This document shows, piece by piece, positions 1-5,979 of a stretch of 12,216 bases of DNA. The stretch lies in the NCBI GenBank assembly GCA_051744605.1, contig JBNJDE010000070.1, positions 1 through 12,216 on the forward strand, read 5' to 3'. The stretch comes from Halanaeroarchaeum sp051744605. GTDB lineage: Archaea > Halobacteriota > Halobacteria > Halobacteriales > Halobacteriaceae. How positions within the stretch are numbered: position 1 is the stretch's first letter; each line of letters begins with the position of its first letter. Position numbers and translations under genes: made by a program. The notes beneath the pieces are model-generated. The model did no database searches, had not been told where the DNA came from, and saw only the letters and a list, made by a program, of their open reading frames with translations.

Positions 1-136
1 TACTCGTGCTCGCCCGTTCGTGTCGGAGACGATCGCAGTTCGGTGGGAAACGACGTCGCTACGAGTGCCCACGTCTCTCGATTCGGTTCAGTAACCCGGT
101 AGCATAATACGTCTCCAGTCGTTTGACCGAGTACCT
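1..136. other. Upstream flank, no gene assigned
   Basis: All three plus frames read open from the window edge and stop at about 92-109. The stretch could therefore hold the tail of an upstream gene or be intergenic; nothing recognisable is encoded. Its last part carries the promoter of the antiporter gene, listed separately. Confidence 0.4.
103..109 (+). promoter_or_regulatory. TATA-like element of the antiporter gene
   Basis: The AT-rich heptamer CATAATA sits in GC-rich surroundings and is centred about 31 nt before the GTG start at 137. That spacing fits a haloarchaeal promoter giving a leaderless or nearly leaderless transcript. No Shine-Dalgarno motif is seen before the GTG, which agrees with leaderless initiation. 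Confidence 0.5.
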
Positions 137-1993
137 GTGGCGGCGACGCTCCTCCCGGCCGTGGCGATCATCCTCGTCTCCGGGCTCGTGGTGCAACTGC
201 TGGCCCAGCGGATTCGAGTGCCGAGTGTGGTATTCTTCCTGGCGATCGGGCTCGTTCTGGGGCCGGAGGGGATCGGTCTCGTGACGATCGACACGTTCGG
301 CGACGGGCTGGAGACCATCGTCGGACTCAGCGTCGCGATCATCGTCTTCGACGGGGCCTTCCAGTTGCGTCTGGATCGGGTCCGCGAGGCGTCCACGACG
401 TCGCTGCGCCTCGTGACCGTCGGGGCCGTCGTGATGTTCGTCGGGACCGCGGTCGCGGTTCGGTTTCTAGAGGGAGTGACCTGGGAACTCTCCCTCCTCG
501 TGGGTGCCCTGCTGGTGGCGACCGGGCCGACGGTCATCACGCCGATCCTCGAGGTCGTCCGTGTGAGAGAGCACGTCGCCTCGGCGCTGGAGACGGAGGG
601 CATCGTCAACGACGTGACCGCCGCCATCGCCGCCGTCGTCATCTTCGAGGTCCTGTTGCTCGACGACCTGGGCGTCCCGGCGACGGTCGCGTCGTTCATG
701 CAGCGCCTGGGTATCGGCGTCGCCGCTGGTCTTCTGGCGACGGCACTCATCTACCTGTTGTTGCGCTACGAGATCGCACCGGAGGAGGGGCCCCAGGCTG
801 CCCGGTTCCTGTTACTGAGTGCTGCAATCGGCTCGTTCGCCGTCGCCGAGGTGTTCGCTGCCGAAGCGGGTATCGCCGCGGCCGCGACCGCCGGGATCGC
901 CGTGGGCAACCTGGATCTCTCCTACCGCGAGACGATGGAACAGTTCGGTCGGGATGCGACGCTGATCGCCCTCGGGTTCGTGTTCATCTCGCTCGCGGCG
1001 CTCATCGATCTCCGCGCGGTCGTCGGCCTCGGCGTCGGCGGTCTATTGTTGGTCGTCGCTATCATGGTGGTCATCCGGCCAGTCGTGGCGCTGGTCTCGA
1101 CCATCGGCGTGGAGAAGTTCACGGGGCGGGAACGGCTGTTCCTGGCTGCGATGGGCCCACGCGGGATCATCCCCGCGAGCGTCGCGACGTTGTTCGCCAT
1201 CGAACTGGAACTGGCCGGGAACGATGCGGCGGCACAGACGTTACTCGGAACGGTGTTCGTCGTCATCCTGGCGACCGACGTGATCGAGGCTGGATTCGCA
1301 CGACAGATCGGCGACCGACTCGGAGTGACACCTATGCGAACGATAATCGTCGGTGGGGGCCGCGTCGGGCGGGCCCTCGCCGCTAGACTGGAGAACAGTG
1401 GTGAGTTCGTCGTCATCGTCGAACGGGACGAGGAACGGAAGATCAAAGCGGAGGAACTGGGGTTCACCGTGTTCCTGGGCGATGGAACCGAAGGCGACGT
1501 GCTGCGGGACGCGGGCATCGAGGACGCGAAGGTCGTCGTCGCGGCGACCGGCGAGGACGACGTGAACCTCCTCGTCGCGCAGATCGCGAAGACGAAGTTC
1601 GGCATCGAAGACCTGTACGCGAAGGTCAACGAACCCGAGAACGACGACGCCTTCGAGTCGCTTTCGGTCACGGCCGTCAACGCACCGGACGCGACTGCGT
1701 TCGCCATCGAGAACGAGATCGAACGGTCGGAACTCGCCCACTGGATGTACGACCCGGGGGACGGCCACGACGTCCAGGAGGTGACGGTGACCTCCAACGC
1801 GGTGGTGGGGACGTCGATACGCGATCTCAACGAGGCGATCCCTGGGGGGTGTCTGATCGCCGAGGTCGGCGAGGGGCCCGACGCACACGTCCCCGATCCG
1901 GGCGAGGTGCTCGAGTACGGCGACAAGGTGACGTTCCTGGGTGACGCCGTGGCCGTCGAGCGAGCTGTCAAGCGGTTTCACCCCCACGAGTGA
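137..1993 (+). CDS. Cation/proton antiporter with C-terminal TrkA (RCK) domains
   Basis: This 618-residue fusion should be an inner-membrane Na+(K+)/H+ exchanger gated by a cytosolic nucleotide-binding tail. Residues 1 to about 390 form a run of hydrophobic helices typical of the CPA (NhaP/Kef) superfamily. They include the paired N158-D159 expected in the ion-binding helix, T129-G-P-T in the unwound helix, and P341-R-G-I-I near the last helices. A Rossmann TrkA-N domain begins near M400, with G406-G-G-R-V-G as nucleotide loop and acidic VERDEE after the second strand. A TrkA-C domain fills roughly 545-618. The GTG start is chosen because a TATA element lies 31 nt upstream and the first helix begins at once. 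The gene converges on the MFS gene 54 nt away. Ion specificity cannot be read from sequence; it could be a Na+/H+ or a K+/H+ antiporter. Confidence 0.88.
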   Translation: MAATLLPAVAIILVSGLVVQLLAQRIRVPSVVFFLAIGLVLGPEGIGLVTIDTFGDGLETIVGLSVAIIVFDGAFQLRLDRVREASTTSLRLVTVGAVVMFVGTAVAVRFLEGVTWELSLLVGALLVATGPTVITPILEVVRVREHVASALETEGIVNDVTAAIAAVVIFEVLLLDDLGVPATVASFMQRLGIGVAAGLLATALIYLLLRYEIAPEEGPQAARFLLLSAAIGSFAVAEVFAAEAGIAAAATAGIAVGNLDLSYRETMEQFGRDATLIALGFVFISLAALIDLRAVVGLGVGGLLLVVAIMVVIRPVVALVSTIGVEKFTGRERLFLAAMGPRGIIPASVATLFAIELELAGNDAAAQTLLGTVFVVILATDVIEAGFARQIGDRLGVTPMRTIIVGGGRVGRALAARLENSGEFVVIVERDEERKIKAEELGFTVFLGDGTEGDVLRDAGIEDAKVVVAATGEDDVNLLVAQIAKTKFGIEDLYAKVNEPENDDAFESLSVTAVNAPDATAFAIENEIERSELAHWMYDPGDGHDVQEVTVTSNAVVGTSIRDLNEAIPGGCLIAEVGEGPDAHVPDPGEVLEYGDKVTFLGDAVAVERAVKRFHPHE

Positions 1994-2047
1994 CCGACGT
2001 GCTGGTTCGCCGAGGTCCACTGGCGCTCTCGCCGGTCGTCCCTGGCG

Positions 2048-3226
2048 TCAGTAACCGAGGGCCAGGACCCGGTTGGCGACGAGTGCGACGAAGGTGACCG
2101 CCAGCAGGGCGGCGAGAAATCCGAACGAGACCGTCCAGCCGAAGCCGTCGGCGAGCGACCCGATCACGACGGACCCCAGCGAGGCGACGATCATGTAGAT
2201 CGTTCGAACGAGTCCGAAGCCAGCGTTTCGTTCCTCGGCGGTGAACTCCCGAAGGAATCTGGGCATGAGTGCGGCCCCGAAACTCATGCCCACGCCGACC
2301 AGAGAGACGCCGACGACGACGGGGAGAAGCCCCGACAGTCCGATCAGGGTGGCGAATCCAGCCACGCCGGCGAGCATGCACCCGGCGAGTGCCGGGTCGC
2401 GGCCGAAGCGGTCCGAGGCGGCGCCGACGCCGATCTGGGCGACGCCCTGGGCGACGAAGTACAGCGAGAAGAGGCCGCCAGCGAACGTCGTGGAATACTG
2501 GTGGTGGGCGATGAGGAACGTCGGGAGAAAGGACGCTGCACCCTGCCACGCGAACTCACCGACGATGGCCACGGCGAGCGTGAATACGATCGGGGGTCGC
2601 GAGAGCAACTCGCGAAGCACGTCGAGACGGATGCTTCTCCGGAGGGGTCGATCCGGCCGTCGGGGGGCGGTCGAACGGATCTTCCAGGCGAAGAGCACGG
2701 TCGCCGGGAGGCCGACCAGGGCGACGACGGCGATGGCGATGCGCCACCCGAAGCGGACGGCGATCCAGGCCACACTGACGGGGGCGAGGAGACCAGCGAT
2801 GGTGGCACCGGTGTTGTGAACGCCGATGGCCGTTCCCACGTTGTCGTACGTTCGCGAGAGCAGGGTCGTGGCGACGCTGTAGTGGAGGCCGGCGACGGCC
2901 CCGAGTACCACCGTCGAAAGGAAGAACACCGCAAAGATGGGGGTGGCGGAGACGAACACCGCGGCGATCGTCGTGCCACCCACGGCGACGAGGATGATTC
3001 GCCGCTCTCCGTACCGGTCGGCGAGGACTCCGCTGGGATACTGAGCGAGGCCATAGGCCAACCACATTCCCGACAGCGCCAGTCCCACGAGCCCGTTCGA
3101 GACCTCGAACGTCGTCACGACGTCGGGAATGACGGGACTGATCGCCAGGCGACCCACCATCGTGACGAAGAAGGCGAGCGTGACCAGCGAGAGGACCGTC
3201 TCCTGATATCGCCAGCGAGTCGTCAC
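2048..3226 (-). CDS. Major facilitator superfamily transporter
   Basis: A 392-residue protein with about 12 hydrophobic segments, the usual size and topology of an MFS secondary transporter. The loop between helices 2 and 3 carries the classic motif A (G66-V-L-A-D-R-Y-G-E-R-R), and a degenerate second copy (ASDRFGRD) occurs between helices 8 and 9, reflecting the internal duplication of the family. The substrate is unknown; the overall look resembles drug or metabolite efflux MFS proteins but nothing fixes this. Translation starts at GTG 3224-3226, preceded on the minus strand by AAGGTGAG, a fair Shine-Dalgarno, and by a TATA element about 40 nt upstream. An inverted repeat abuts that promoter and may be an operator. 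Divergent from the transducer gene, convergent with the antiporter. Confidence 0.88.
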   Translation of the reverse strand: MTTRWRYQETVLSLVTLAFFVTMVGRLAISPVIPDVVTTFEVSNGLVGLALSGMWLAYGLAQYPSGVLADRYGERRIILVAVGGTTIAAVFVSATPIFAVFFLSTVVLGAVAGLHYSVATTLLSRTYDNVGTAIGVHNTGATIAGLLAPVSVAWIAVRFGWRIAIAVVALVGLPATVLFAWKIRSTAPRRPDRPLRRSIRLDVLRELLSRPPIVFTLAVAIVGEFAWQGAASFLPTFLIAHHQYSTTFAGGLFSLYFVAQGVAQIGVGAASDRFGRDPALAGCMLAGVAGFATLIGLSGLLPVVVGVSLVGVGMSFGAALMPRFLREFTAEERNAGFGLVRTIYMIVASLGSVVIGSLADGFGWTVSFGFLAALLAVTFVALVANRVLALGY

Positions 3227-3261
3227 CGTTGGTTCTCACCTTCGATGTGGTCCGGGGACGT

Positions 3262-3269
3262 ACTTATCG
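3262..3269 (-). promoter_or_regulatory. TATA-like element of the MFS gene
   Basis: Read on the minus strand this is CGATAAGT, centred about 40 nt before the GTG start of the MFS gene. Transcription would begin near 3240, leaving a leader of about 13 nt that holds the GGTGA ribosome-binding motif. Assigned from position and AT content only. Confidence 0.4.
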
Positions 3270-3270
3270 G

Positions 3271-3287
3271 GTCCGATTACTTCGGAC
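3271..3287. promoter_or_regulatory. Perfect inverted repeat, candidate operator of the MFS gene
   Basis: GTCCGA and TCGGAC flank a 5-nt spacer (TTACT), giving a perfect 6-bp dyad. It lies directly upstream of the MFS TATA element, where TFB would bind, so a protein bound here could block initiation. No regulator gene is adjacent, and the site could instead serve the divergent transducer gene, although it is about 100 nt from that start. Its function is inferred from position. Confidence 0.35.
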
Positions 3288-3356
3288 GGTACGCCCGTTC
3301 TCGATCCGCGCGGCACGTGGAGAATGCGGTCGTACCCGCCCGTTTTTGGCACGTAA

Positions 3357-3363
3357 CTTTATC
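3357..3363 (+). promoter_or_regulatory. TATA-like element of the transducer gene
   Basis: CTTTATC is centred 28 nt before ATG 3388, the spacing expected for a leaderless haloarchaeal transcript. This placement is the main reason for choosing 3388 over the far upstream GTG-type start at 3229 and over the downstream ATG at 3406. Confidence 0.55.
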
Positions 3364-3387
3364 CATCTGGGTCGTATTTTGGCATCT

Positions 3388-4944
3388 ATGTCTGAATATT
3401 CTGCAATGTTCGGTCGTGGCGGGCTCAATGCCCAACTCGACGTCGGCTCATTGCTGGACGACATCGGACTCGACGCCGAAGAGATCGCGTGGCGAAAGGA
3501 TTTCATCGATTTCGGCCAGGACGACGTCGAACGGCTCAGCCGGTATCAGGACCTCTTCGAAGAACACGGCGAGGACGTCGCCGATATGTTCTACGAGAAC
3601 CTCACCCAGTACACGGAAACGACAGAGGTCATATCGCGGTCGCCAAAAGGGGTCGACCAGCTGAAACAGACGCAGGAGGCCTACCTCGTCACGCTCGCCG
3701 AGGGCGAGTACGGCCAGGACTATTTCAGGAATCGCGCCCGGGTCGGGAAGCTCCACGACATGCTCGAAATGCCGATGAAACAGTACATCGGCCAGTACGG
3801 GGTCTACTACGACCTCCTCGTCCCGCTGGTGACCGAGCGCGTCCAGGAGCAGGTCTCCGAGGCCATCGCGGCGGCCGACCAGGACGCGGCCGCTGACGGC
3901 GGCGTCACCGTCGAACCCGAAGGACAGAACGCTGGCGTGTCCCAGACCGACATCGAGCAGGCGGCCCACGATGCCATCGCCGAGGGATTCGAGGAGTTCC
4001 ACTCCATCCTGAAGATCATCAATCTGGACATGCAGGTGGTCGCCGACACGTACATCCACTCGTACACCCAGAAGATCGAAGAGACGCTCGAACAACAACA
4101 GCGGATCGCCTCCCAGCTCAAGACCTCGGTGAGCGAGCTCTCGGCGGCCTCCGAGAACGTCGCGGGGAGTTCCTCGGAGATCAGCGACCTGGCCCGCGAA
4201 CAGCACGAGAGCATGGACCAGGTGGCAAACGAGGTGTCGAACCTCTCGGCGACGATCGAGGAGGTAGCCTCGTCGGCCAACGAGGTCGAACGGCAGAGCA
4301 ACCAGACCCGCGACCTCGCCGAAGACGGGATGACGGCCGCCGAGGAAGCGGCGACGGAGATGGACGAACTCGACGGTGCCCGAGTGGTCATCGAGAACCG
4401 GGTCGACGAACTCGAGTCCCAGGTCGAGGAGATCAACGACGTCATCGACGTCATCAACGACATCGCGGATCAGACCAATCTGTTGGCTCTCAACGCGAAC
4501 ATCGAGGCCGCCCGCGCGGGCGAGTCCGGCAAGGGGTTCGCGGTCGTCGCCGACGAGATCAAGTCGCTCGCCGAGGACACCCAGGATCACGCCGACGACA
4601 TCGAGGCGATGATCGAAGAGGTCCGGAACGCCGCATCCGAGACCATCAGCACGCTGGGTCGCATCGAGGACGGCATCGAGGAGAGCTCCGAAGACGTCCA
4701 GAAGACCGAGGAGTTACTCCAGGGCATCGTGGGTGAGGTCGACGAGACCGTCGCCGGTGTGGCCCAGATATCGGATGCGACCGACGAGCAGGCCGCCAGC
4801 GCCGAAGAGATCGCAGCGATGGTCGACGAGGCGAGAGACCAATCGCGGGAGGTCGCCGACGAGATCGAGGACGTCGCGGCGAGCACCGAGGAACAGGCCG
4901 CCAGCATCGGTCAGATCGAGGAATCCGCCGAACGACTGCAGTAA
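3388..4944 (+). CDS. hemAT: HemAT-type globin-coupled aerotransducer (methyl-accepting chemotaxis protein)
   Basis: A soluble 518-residue oxygen sensor with no membrane helix, as in HemAT of Halobacterium (489 residues) and Bacillus. Residues about 20-190 are the globin-coupled sensor domain. H123 in RARVGKLHDML is the expected proximal haem ligand, at the same number as in the characterised HemATs, and Y69 (MFYENL) lies about where the distal tyrosine sits. A small Ala/Gly-rich acidic insertion occurs at about 155-190. From about 230 the protein is a long coiled coil. The conserved transducer hairpin tip (DQTNLLALNANIEAARAGE, from D361) contacts CheA/CheW, and Glu/Gln/Ala/Ser-rich flanks resemble methylation regions. 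The role would be aerotaxis through the Che phosphorelay. No che or flagellar/archaellum gene is nearby, so it is an orphan receptor gene. The start is fixed by a TATA element 28 nt upstream. Confidence 0.92.
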   Translation: MSEYSAMFGRGGLNAQLDVGSLLDDIGLDAEEIAWRKDFIDFGQDDVERLSRYQDLFEEHGEDVADMFYENLTQYTETTEVISRSPKGVDQLKQTQEAYLVTLAEGEYGQDYFRNRARVGKLHDMLEMPMKQYIGQYGVYYDLLVPLVTERVQEQVSEAIAAADQDAAADGGVTVEPEGQNAGVSQTDIEQAAHDAIAEGFEEFHSILKIINLDMQVVADTYIHSYTQKIEETLEQQQRIASQLKTSVSELSAASENVAGSSSEISDLAREQHESMDQVANEVSNLSATIEEVASSANEVERQSNQTRDLAEDGMTAAEEAATEMDELDGARVVIENRVDELESQVEEINDVIDVINDIADQTNLLALNANIEAARAGESGKGFAVVADEIKSLAEDTQDHADDIEAMIEEVRNAASETISTLGRIEDGIEESSEDVQKTEELLQGIVGEVDETVAGVAQISDATDEQAASAEEIAAMVDEARDQSREVADEIEDVAASTEEQAASIGQIEESAERLQ

Positions 4945-5024
4945 GCGGCCGGGGATATTCTATCGGATCGAGAGTTCCCCACGGCTCCGCGGCGTGATCG
5001 GGGAGTCGTTCTGGATGGATCGCT

Positions 5025-5138
5025 TCAGACGGTCACCGTCGACTCGCAGGTCGCGCAGACGGCATGGCGGCGATACATGGTCGTTCGATCGAGTGTGCTG
5101 CCACATTCCTGGCAGGTGTCGTATGGTTCGACGTACAT
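5025..5138 (-). CDS. Very small zinc-knuckle protein, 37 residues
   Basis: A short ORF read from ATG 5136-5138 gives 37 residues with two CxxC pairs, C9-Q-E-C12-G and C28-A-T-C31, spaced as for one tetracysteine zinc site. The N-terminus begins MYVEPYDTCQEC and the C-terminus is CESTVTV. A good ribosome-binding site (AAGGAGAA) ends a few bases upstream and an AT-rich box lies about 48 nt upstream. Haloarchaea encode many such one-domain zinc-finger microproteins, and some have been shown to be expressed and to affect biofilm or swarming. The function of this one is unknown; possible roles are protein-protein contact or nucleic-acid binding. It converges on the transducer gene, 80 nt away. Such genes are often missed in annotation because of their size. 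It might be a chance ORF, but the four cysteines plus ribosome-binding site argue otherwise. Confidence 0.72.
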   Translation of the reverse strand: MYVEPYDTCQECGSTLDRTTMYRRHAVCATCESTVTV

Positions 5139-5181
5139 GGGTTCTCCTTCTTCGGTGTCCTTCGAGGAACACCGATTGGGT

Positions 5182-5190
5182 GTTATTTGG
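5182..5190 (-). promoter_or_regulatory. TATA-like element of the zinc-knuckle gene
   Basis: On the minus strand this reads CCAAATAAC, centred about 48 nt before the ATG at 5138. Transcription would start near 5160, giving a leader of about 20 nt that includes the AAGGAGAA ribosome-binding site. Assigned on spacing and AT content. Confidence 0.35.
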
Positions 5191-5199
5191 TGGCGCAAT

Positions 5200-5219
5200 C
5201 TTTTAGGCTTACCGAAAAG
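5200..5219. promoter_or_regulatory. Imperfect palindrome, metal-regulator-like box
   Basis: The left half CTTTTAGG (5200-5207) and right half CCGAAAAG (5212-5219) are reverse complements except at one pair (A5205/G5214), with a 4-nt centre CTTA. The TTAGG...CC-AA pattern recalls DtxR/SirR-type iron or manganese regulator boxes, a family well represented in haloarchaea. The site lies just upstream of the zinc-knuckle promoter on the minus strand, and about 140 nt ahead of the TATA element of the 73-residue gene. Which gene it controls, and by what protein, is inference. Confidence 0.4.
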
Positions 5220-5355
5220 CCGACCGTCTCGCCGGGAATCGAGGCAGTGGCCGGTGCCGTTCTCTCGTCGTGCGGTAGCGGCTTGTGTTGCTGGAGTGGA
5301 CTTCCCAGTCGGCGGGTGCTGTTCGTCCGAGTGCTGTGCCCCGACGGGAAAGAGG

Positions 5356-5365
5356 TATTTTTATT
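5356..5365 (+). promoter_or_regulatory. TATA-like element of the 73-residue gene
   Basis: TATTTTTATT is the most AT-rich stretch of this intergenic region, centred about 34 nt before ATG 5395. A GGTGA ribosome-binding motif (5382-5386) follows, 8 nt before the ATG. Together they support a short-leadered transcript starting near 5380. Confidence 0.55.
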
Positions 5366-5394
5366 CGGTGGCTCGACGTACGGTGAAATGTACC

Positions 5395-5616
5395 ATGGAA
5401 GCAAGCGACCTCGAAGCGATGCTCGCAGAGTACGGTGAACTGATGGTCACGGTGAGCGAGTTCGACCAGCCACTCGAACTGCACCTCCACGACACGGAGA
5501 TCGACGACGAATTCATCCGGCTGGAACTGACCGACGGCGTGCTCAAATTCGACGTCGACGAGGTCACGGGCGCGTGGCAGCACACCCACTCGCTCGCAGA
5601 CCTCGGCCTCGAGTGA
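5395..5616 (+). CDS. Small acidic protein of unknown function, 73 residues
   Basis: Starting at ATG 5395 the protein has 73 residues: MEASDLEAMLAEYGELMVTV at the N-terminus, then LELHLHDTEIDDEFIRLEL and a C-terminus AWQHTHSLADLGLE. An N-terminal helix followed by alternating beta-like stretches is suggested. It is acidic, has no cysteine and no membrane segment, and fits a soluble cytoplasmic haloarchaeal protein. I do not recognise the family. The ATG is chosen because GGTGA stands 8 nt upstream and a TATA element about 34 nt upstream; a longer in-frame extension to 5077 has Cys/Arg-rich composition unlike a real haloarchaeal protein. An out-of-frame ATG at 5388 would give only 16 residues. 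The cold-shock gene follows 69 nt downstream with its own promoter-like element. Confidence 0.75.
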   Translation: MEASDLEAMLAEYGELMVTVSEFDQPLELHLHDTEIDDEFIRLELTDGVLKFDVDEVTGAWQHTHSLADLGLE

Positions 5617-5641
5617 CCCACGCACCGTGACCGAGCGGAGC

Positions 5642-5648
5642 GATTAAG
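5642..5648 (+). promoter_or_regulatory. TATA-like element of the cold-shock gene
   Basis: GATTAAG is centred about 41 nt before the cold-shock ATG (5686) and 26 nt before an ATG at 5671. A transcript from this element would start close to 5671, just ahead of the ribosome-binding motif GGAG (5673-5676). Confidence 0.45.
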
Positions 5649-5670
5649 TGGTCTCGGAACGAACTACCGG

Positions 5671-5685
5671 ATGGAGTTACTGTAA
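5671..5685 (+). other. Four-codon mini-ORF abutting the cold-shock start
   Basis: ATG GAG TTA CTG TAA encodes MELL and ends directly against the ATG of the cold-shock gene (TAAATG), in the same frame. The ATG sits 26 nt after the TATA element, where a leaderless start would fall. The same bases include GGAG, a plausible ribosome-binding site for the main gene, which is the simpler explanation. Treated as a candidate leader ORF only. Confidence 0.25.
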
Positions 5686-5880
5686 ATGGCAACCGGTACG
5701 GTCGCATTCTTCAACGAGCGGAAGGGGTACGGATTCATCGAGACAGAAGACGCTGACGACGACGTGTTCTTCCACATGGAAGACGTCGGTGGTCCGGACC
5801 TCGAAGAAGGACAGGAAGTCGAATTCGAAATCGAAGAAGCAGATAAGGGCCCGCGAGCGACGAACCTCACGCGCCTGTAA
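5686..5880 (+). CDS. cspA: Cold-shock domain protein (CspA family)
   Basis: A 64-residue single cold-shock domain, a five-stranded OB fold binding single-stranded RNA or DNA and acting as an RNA chaperone. RNP1 is seen as K13-G-Y-G-F-I-E and RNP2 as V27-F-F-H-M31; the opening MATGTVAFFNERKGYG is almost diagnostic. The loops are acidic, as expected for a high-salt cytoplasm. The length is normal for the family. The start has GGAG at 5673-5676 and a TATA-like box about 41 nt upstream. A strong hairpin plus T-tract follows the stop codon, so the gene is probably a monocistronic unit. Haloarchaea often carry several csp paralogues, and which one this is cannot be told. Confidence 0.95.
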   Translation: MATGTVAFFNERKGYGFIETEDADDDVFFHMEDVGGPDLEEGQEVEFEIEEADKGPRATNLTRL

Positions 5881-5886
5881 ACTGCC

Positions 5887-5918
5887 CCGTTCCGCTCGTT
5901 AGCGGCACGGCATTTTTT
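5887..5918 (+). terminator. Hairpin and T-tract after the cold-shock gene
   Basis: CCGT-T-CCGCT (5887-5896) pairs with AGCGG-C-ACGG (5901-5910), a stem of nine pairs with one T/C mismatch and a CGTT loop. Six thymines follow at 5913-5918. This lies 7 bases after the stop codon and would end the cold-shock transcript. Archaeal termination depends mainly on the T-tract, so the hairpin may instead protect the RNA 3' end. Confidence 0.65.
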
Positions 5919-5979
5919 CGAGACGCCGACCGGACGGACACGGCAAGGGCTATCCCCACCGAGCCACTGTCTCCGGTCG

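Larger units (their letters stand above)
5139..5394. other. Intergenic region between the zinc protein and the 73-residue gene
   Basis: These 256 bases separate two divergent small genes. The left part holds the promoter of the zinc protein and a palindrome; the right end holds the promoter of the 73-residue gene. The middle (about 5220-5350) has open frames, but their translations are rich in Cys, Arg and Ser without family resemblance, so it is read as non-coding. It may hold a small RNA, but nothing in the sequence proves this. Confidence 0.45.

Noticed and set aside
3289..3344. Two similar GTAC-GCCCGTT strings (3289-3299 and 3332-3344) before the transducer
   Set aside because: They differ by a 2-nt insertion and are short; chance repetition in GC-rich DNA is likely.
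3229..3387. N-terminal extension of the transducer up to 3229
   Set aside because: The 53 extra residues are Arg-rich and unlike haloarchaeal proteins, they cross the transducer's own TATA element, and H123 numbering fits the start at 3388.
3448..4590. Long minus-strand ORF of 380 codons opposite the transducer
   Set aside because: Its translation is a Val/Asp/Leu-rich mirror of coiled-coil codons, with no family features; long antisense ORFs are common in GC-rich DNA.
4945..5024. Weak CCCCACG...CGT...GGGG fold between the transducer and zinc-knuckle genes
   Set aside because: The pairing needs bulges and no T-tract follows on either strand, so it is not called as a terminator.
5077..5394. 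Long in-frame extension of the 73-residue gene
   Set aside because: The extension is rich in Cys, Ser and Arg, overlaps the zinc-knuckle gene and its promoter, and the start at 5395 has both a TATA element and a GGTGA site.
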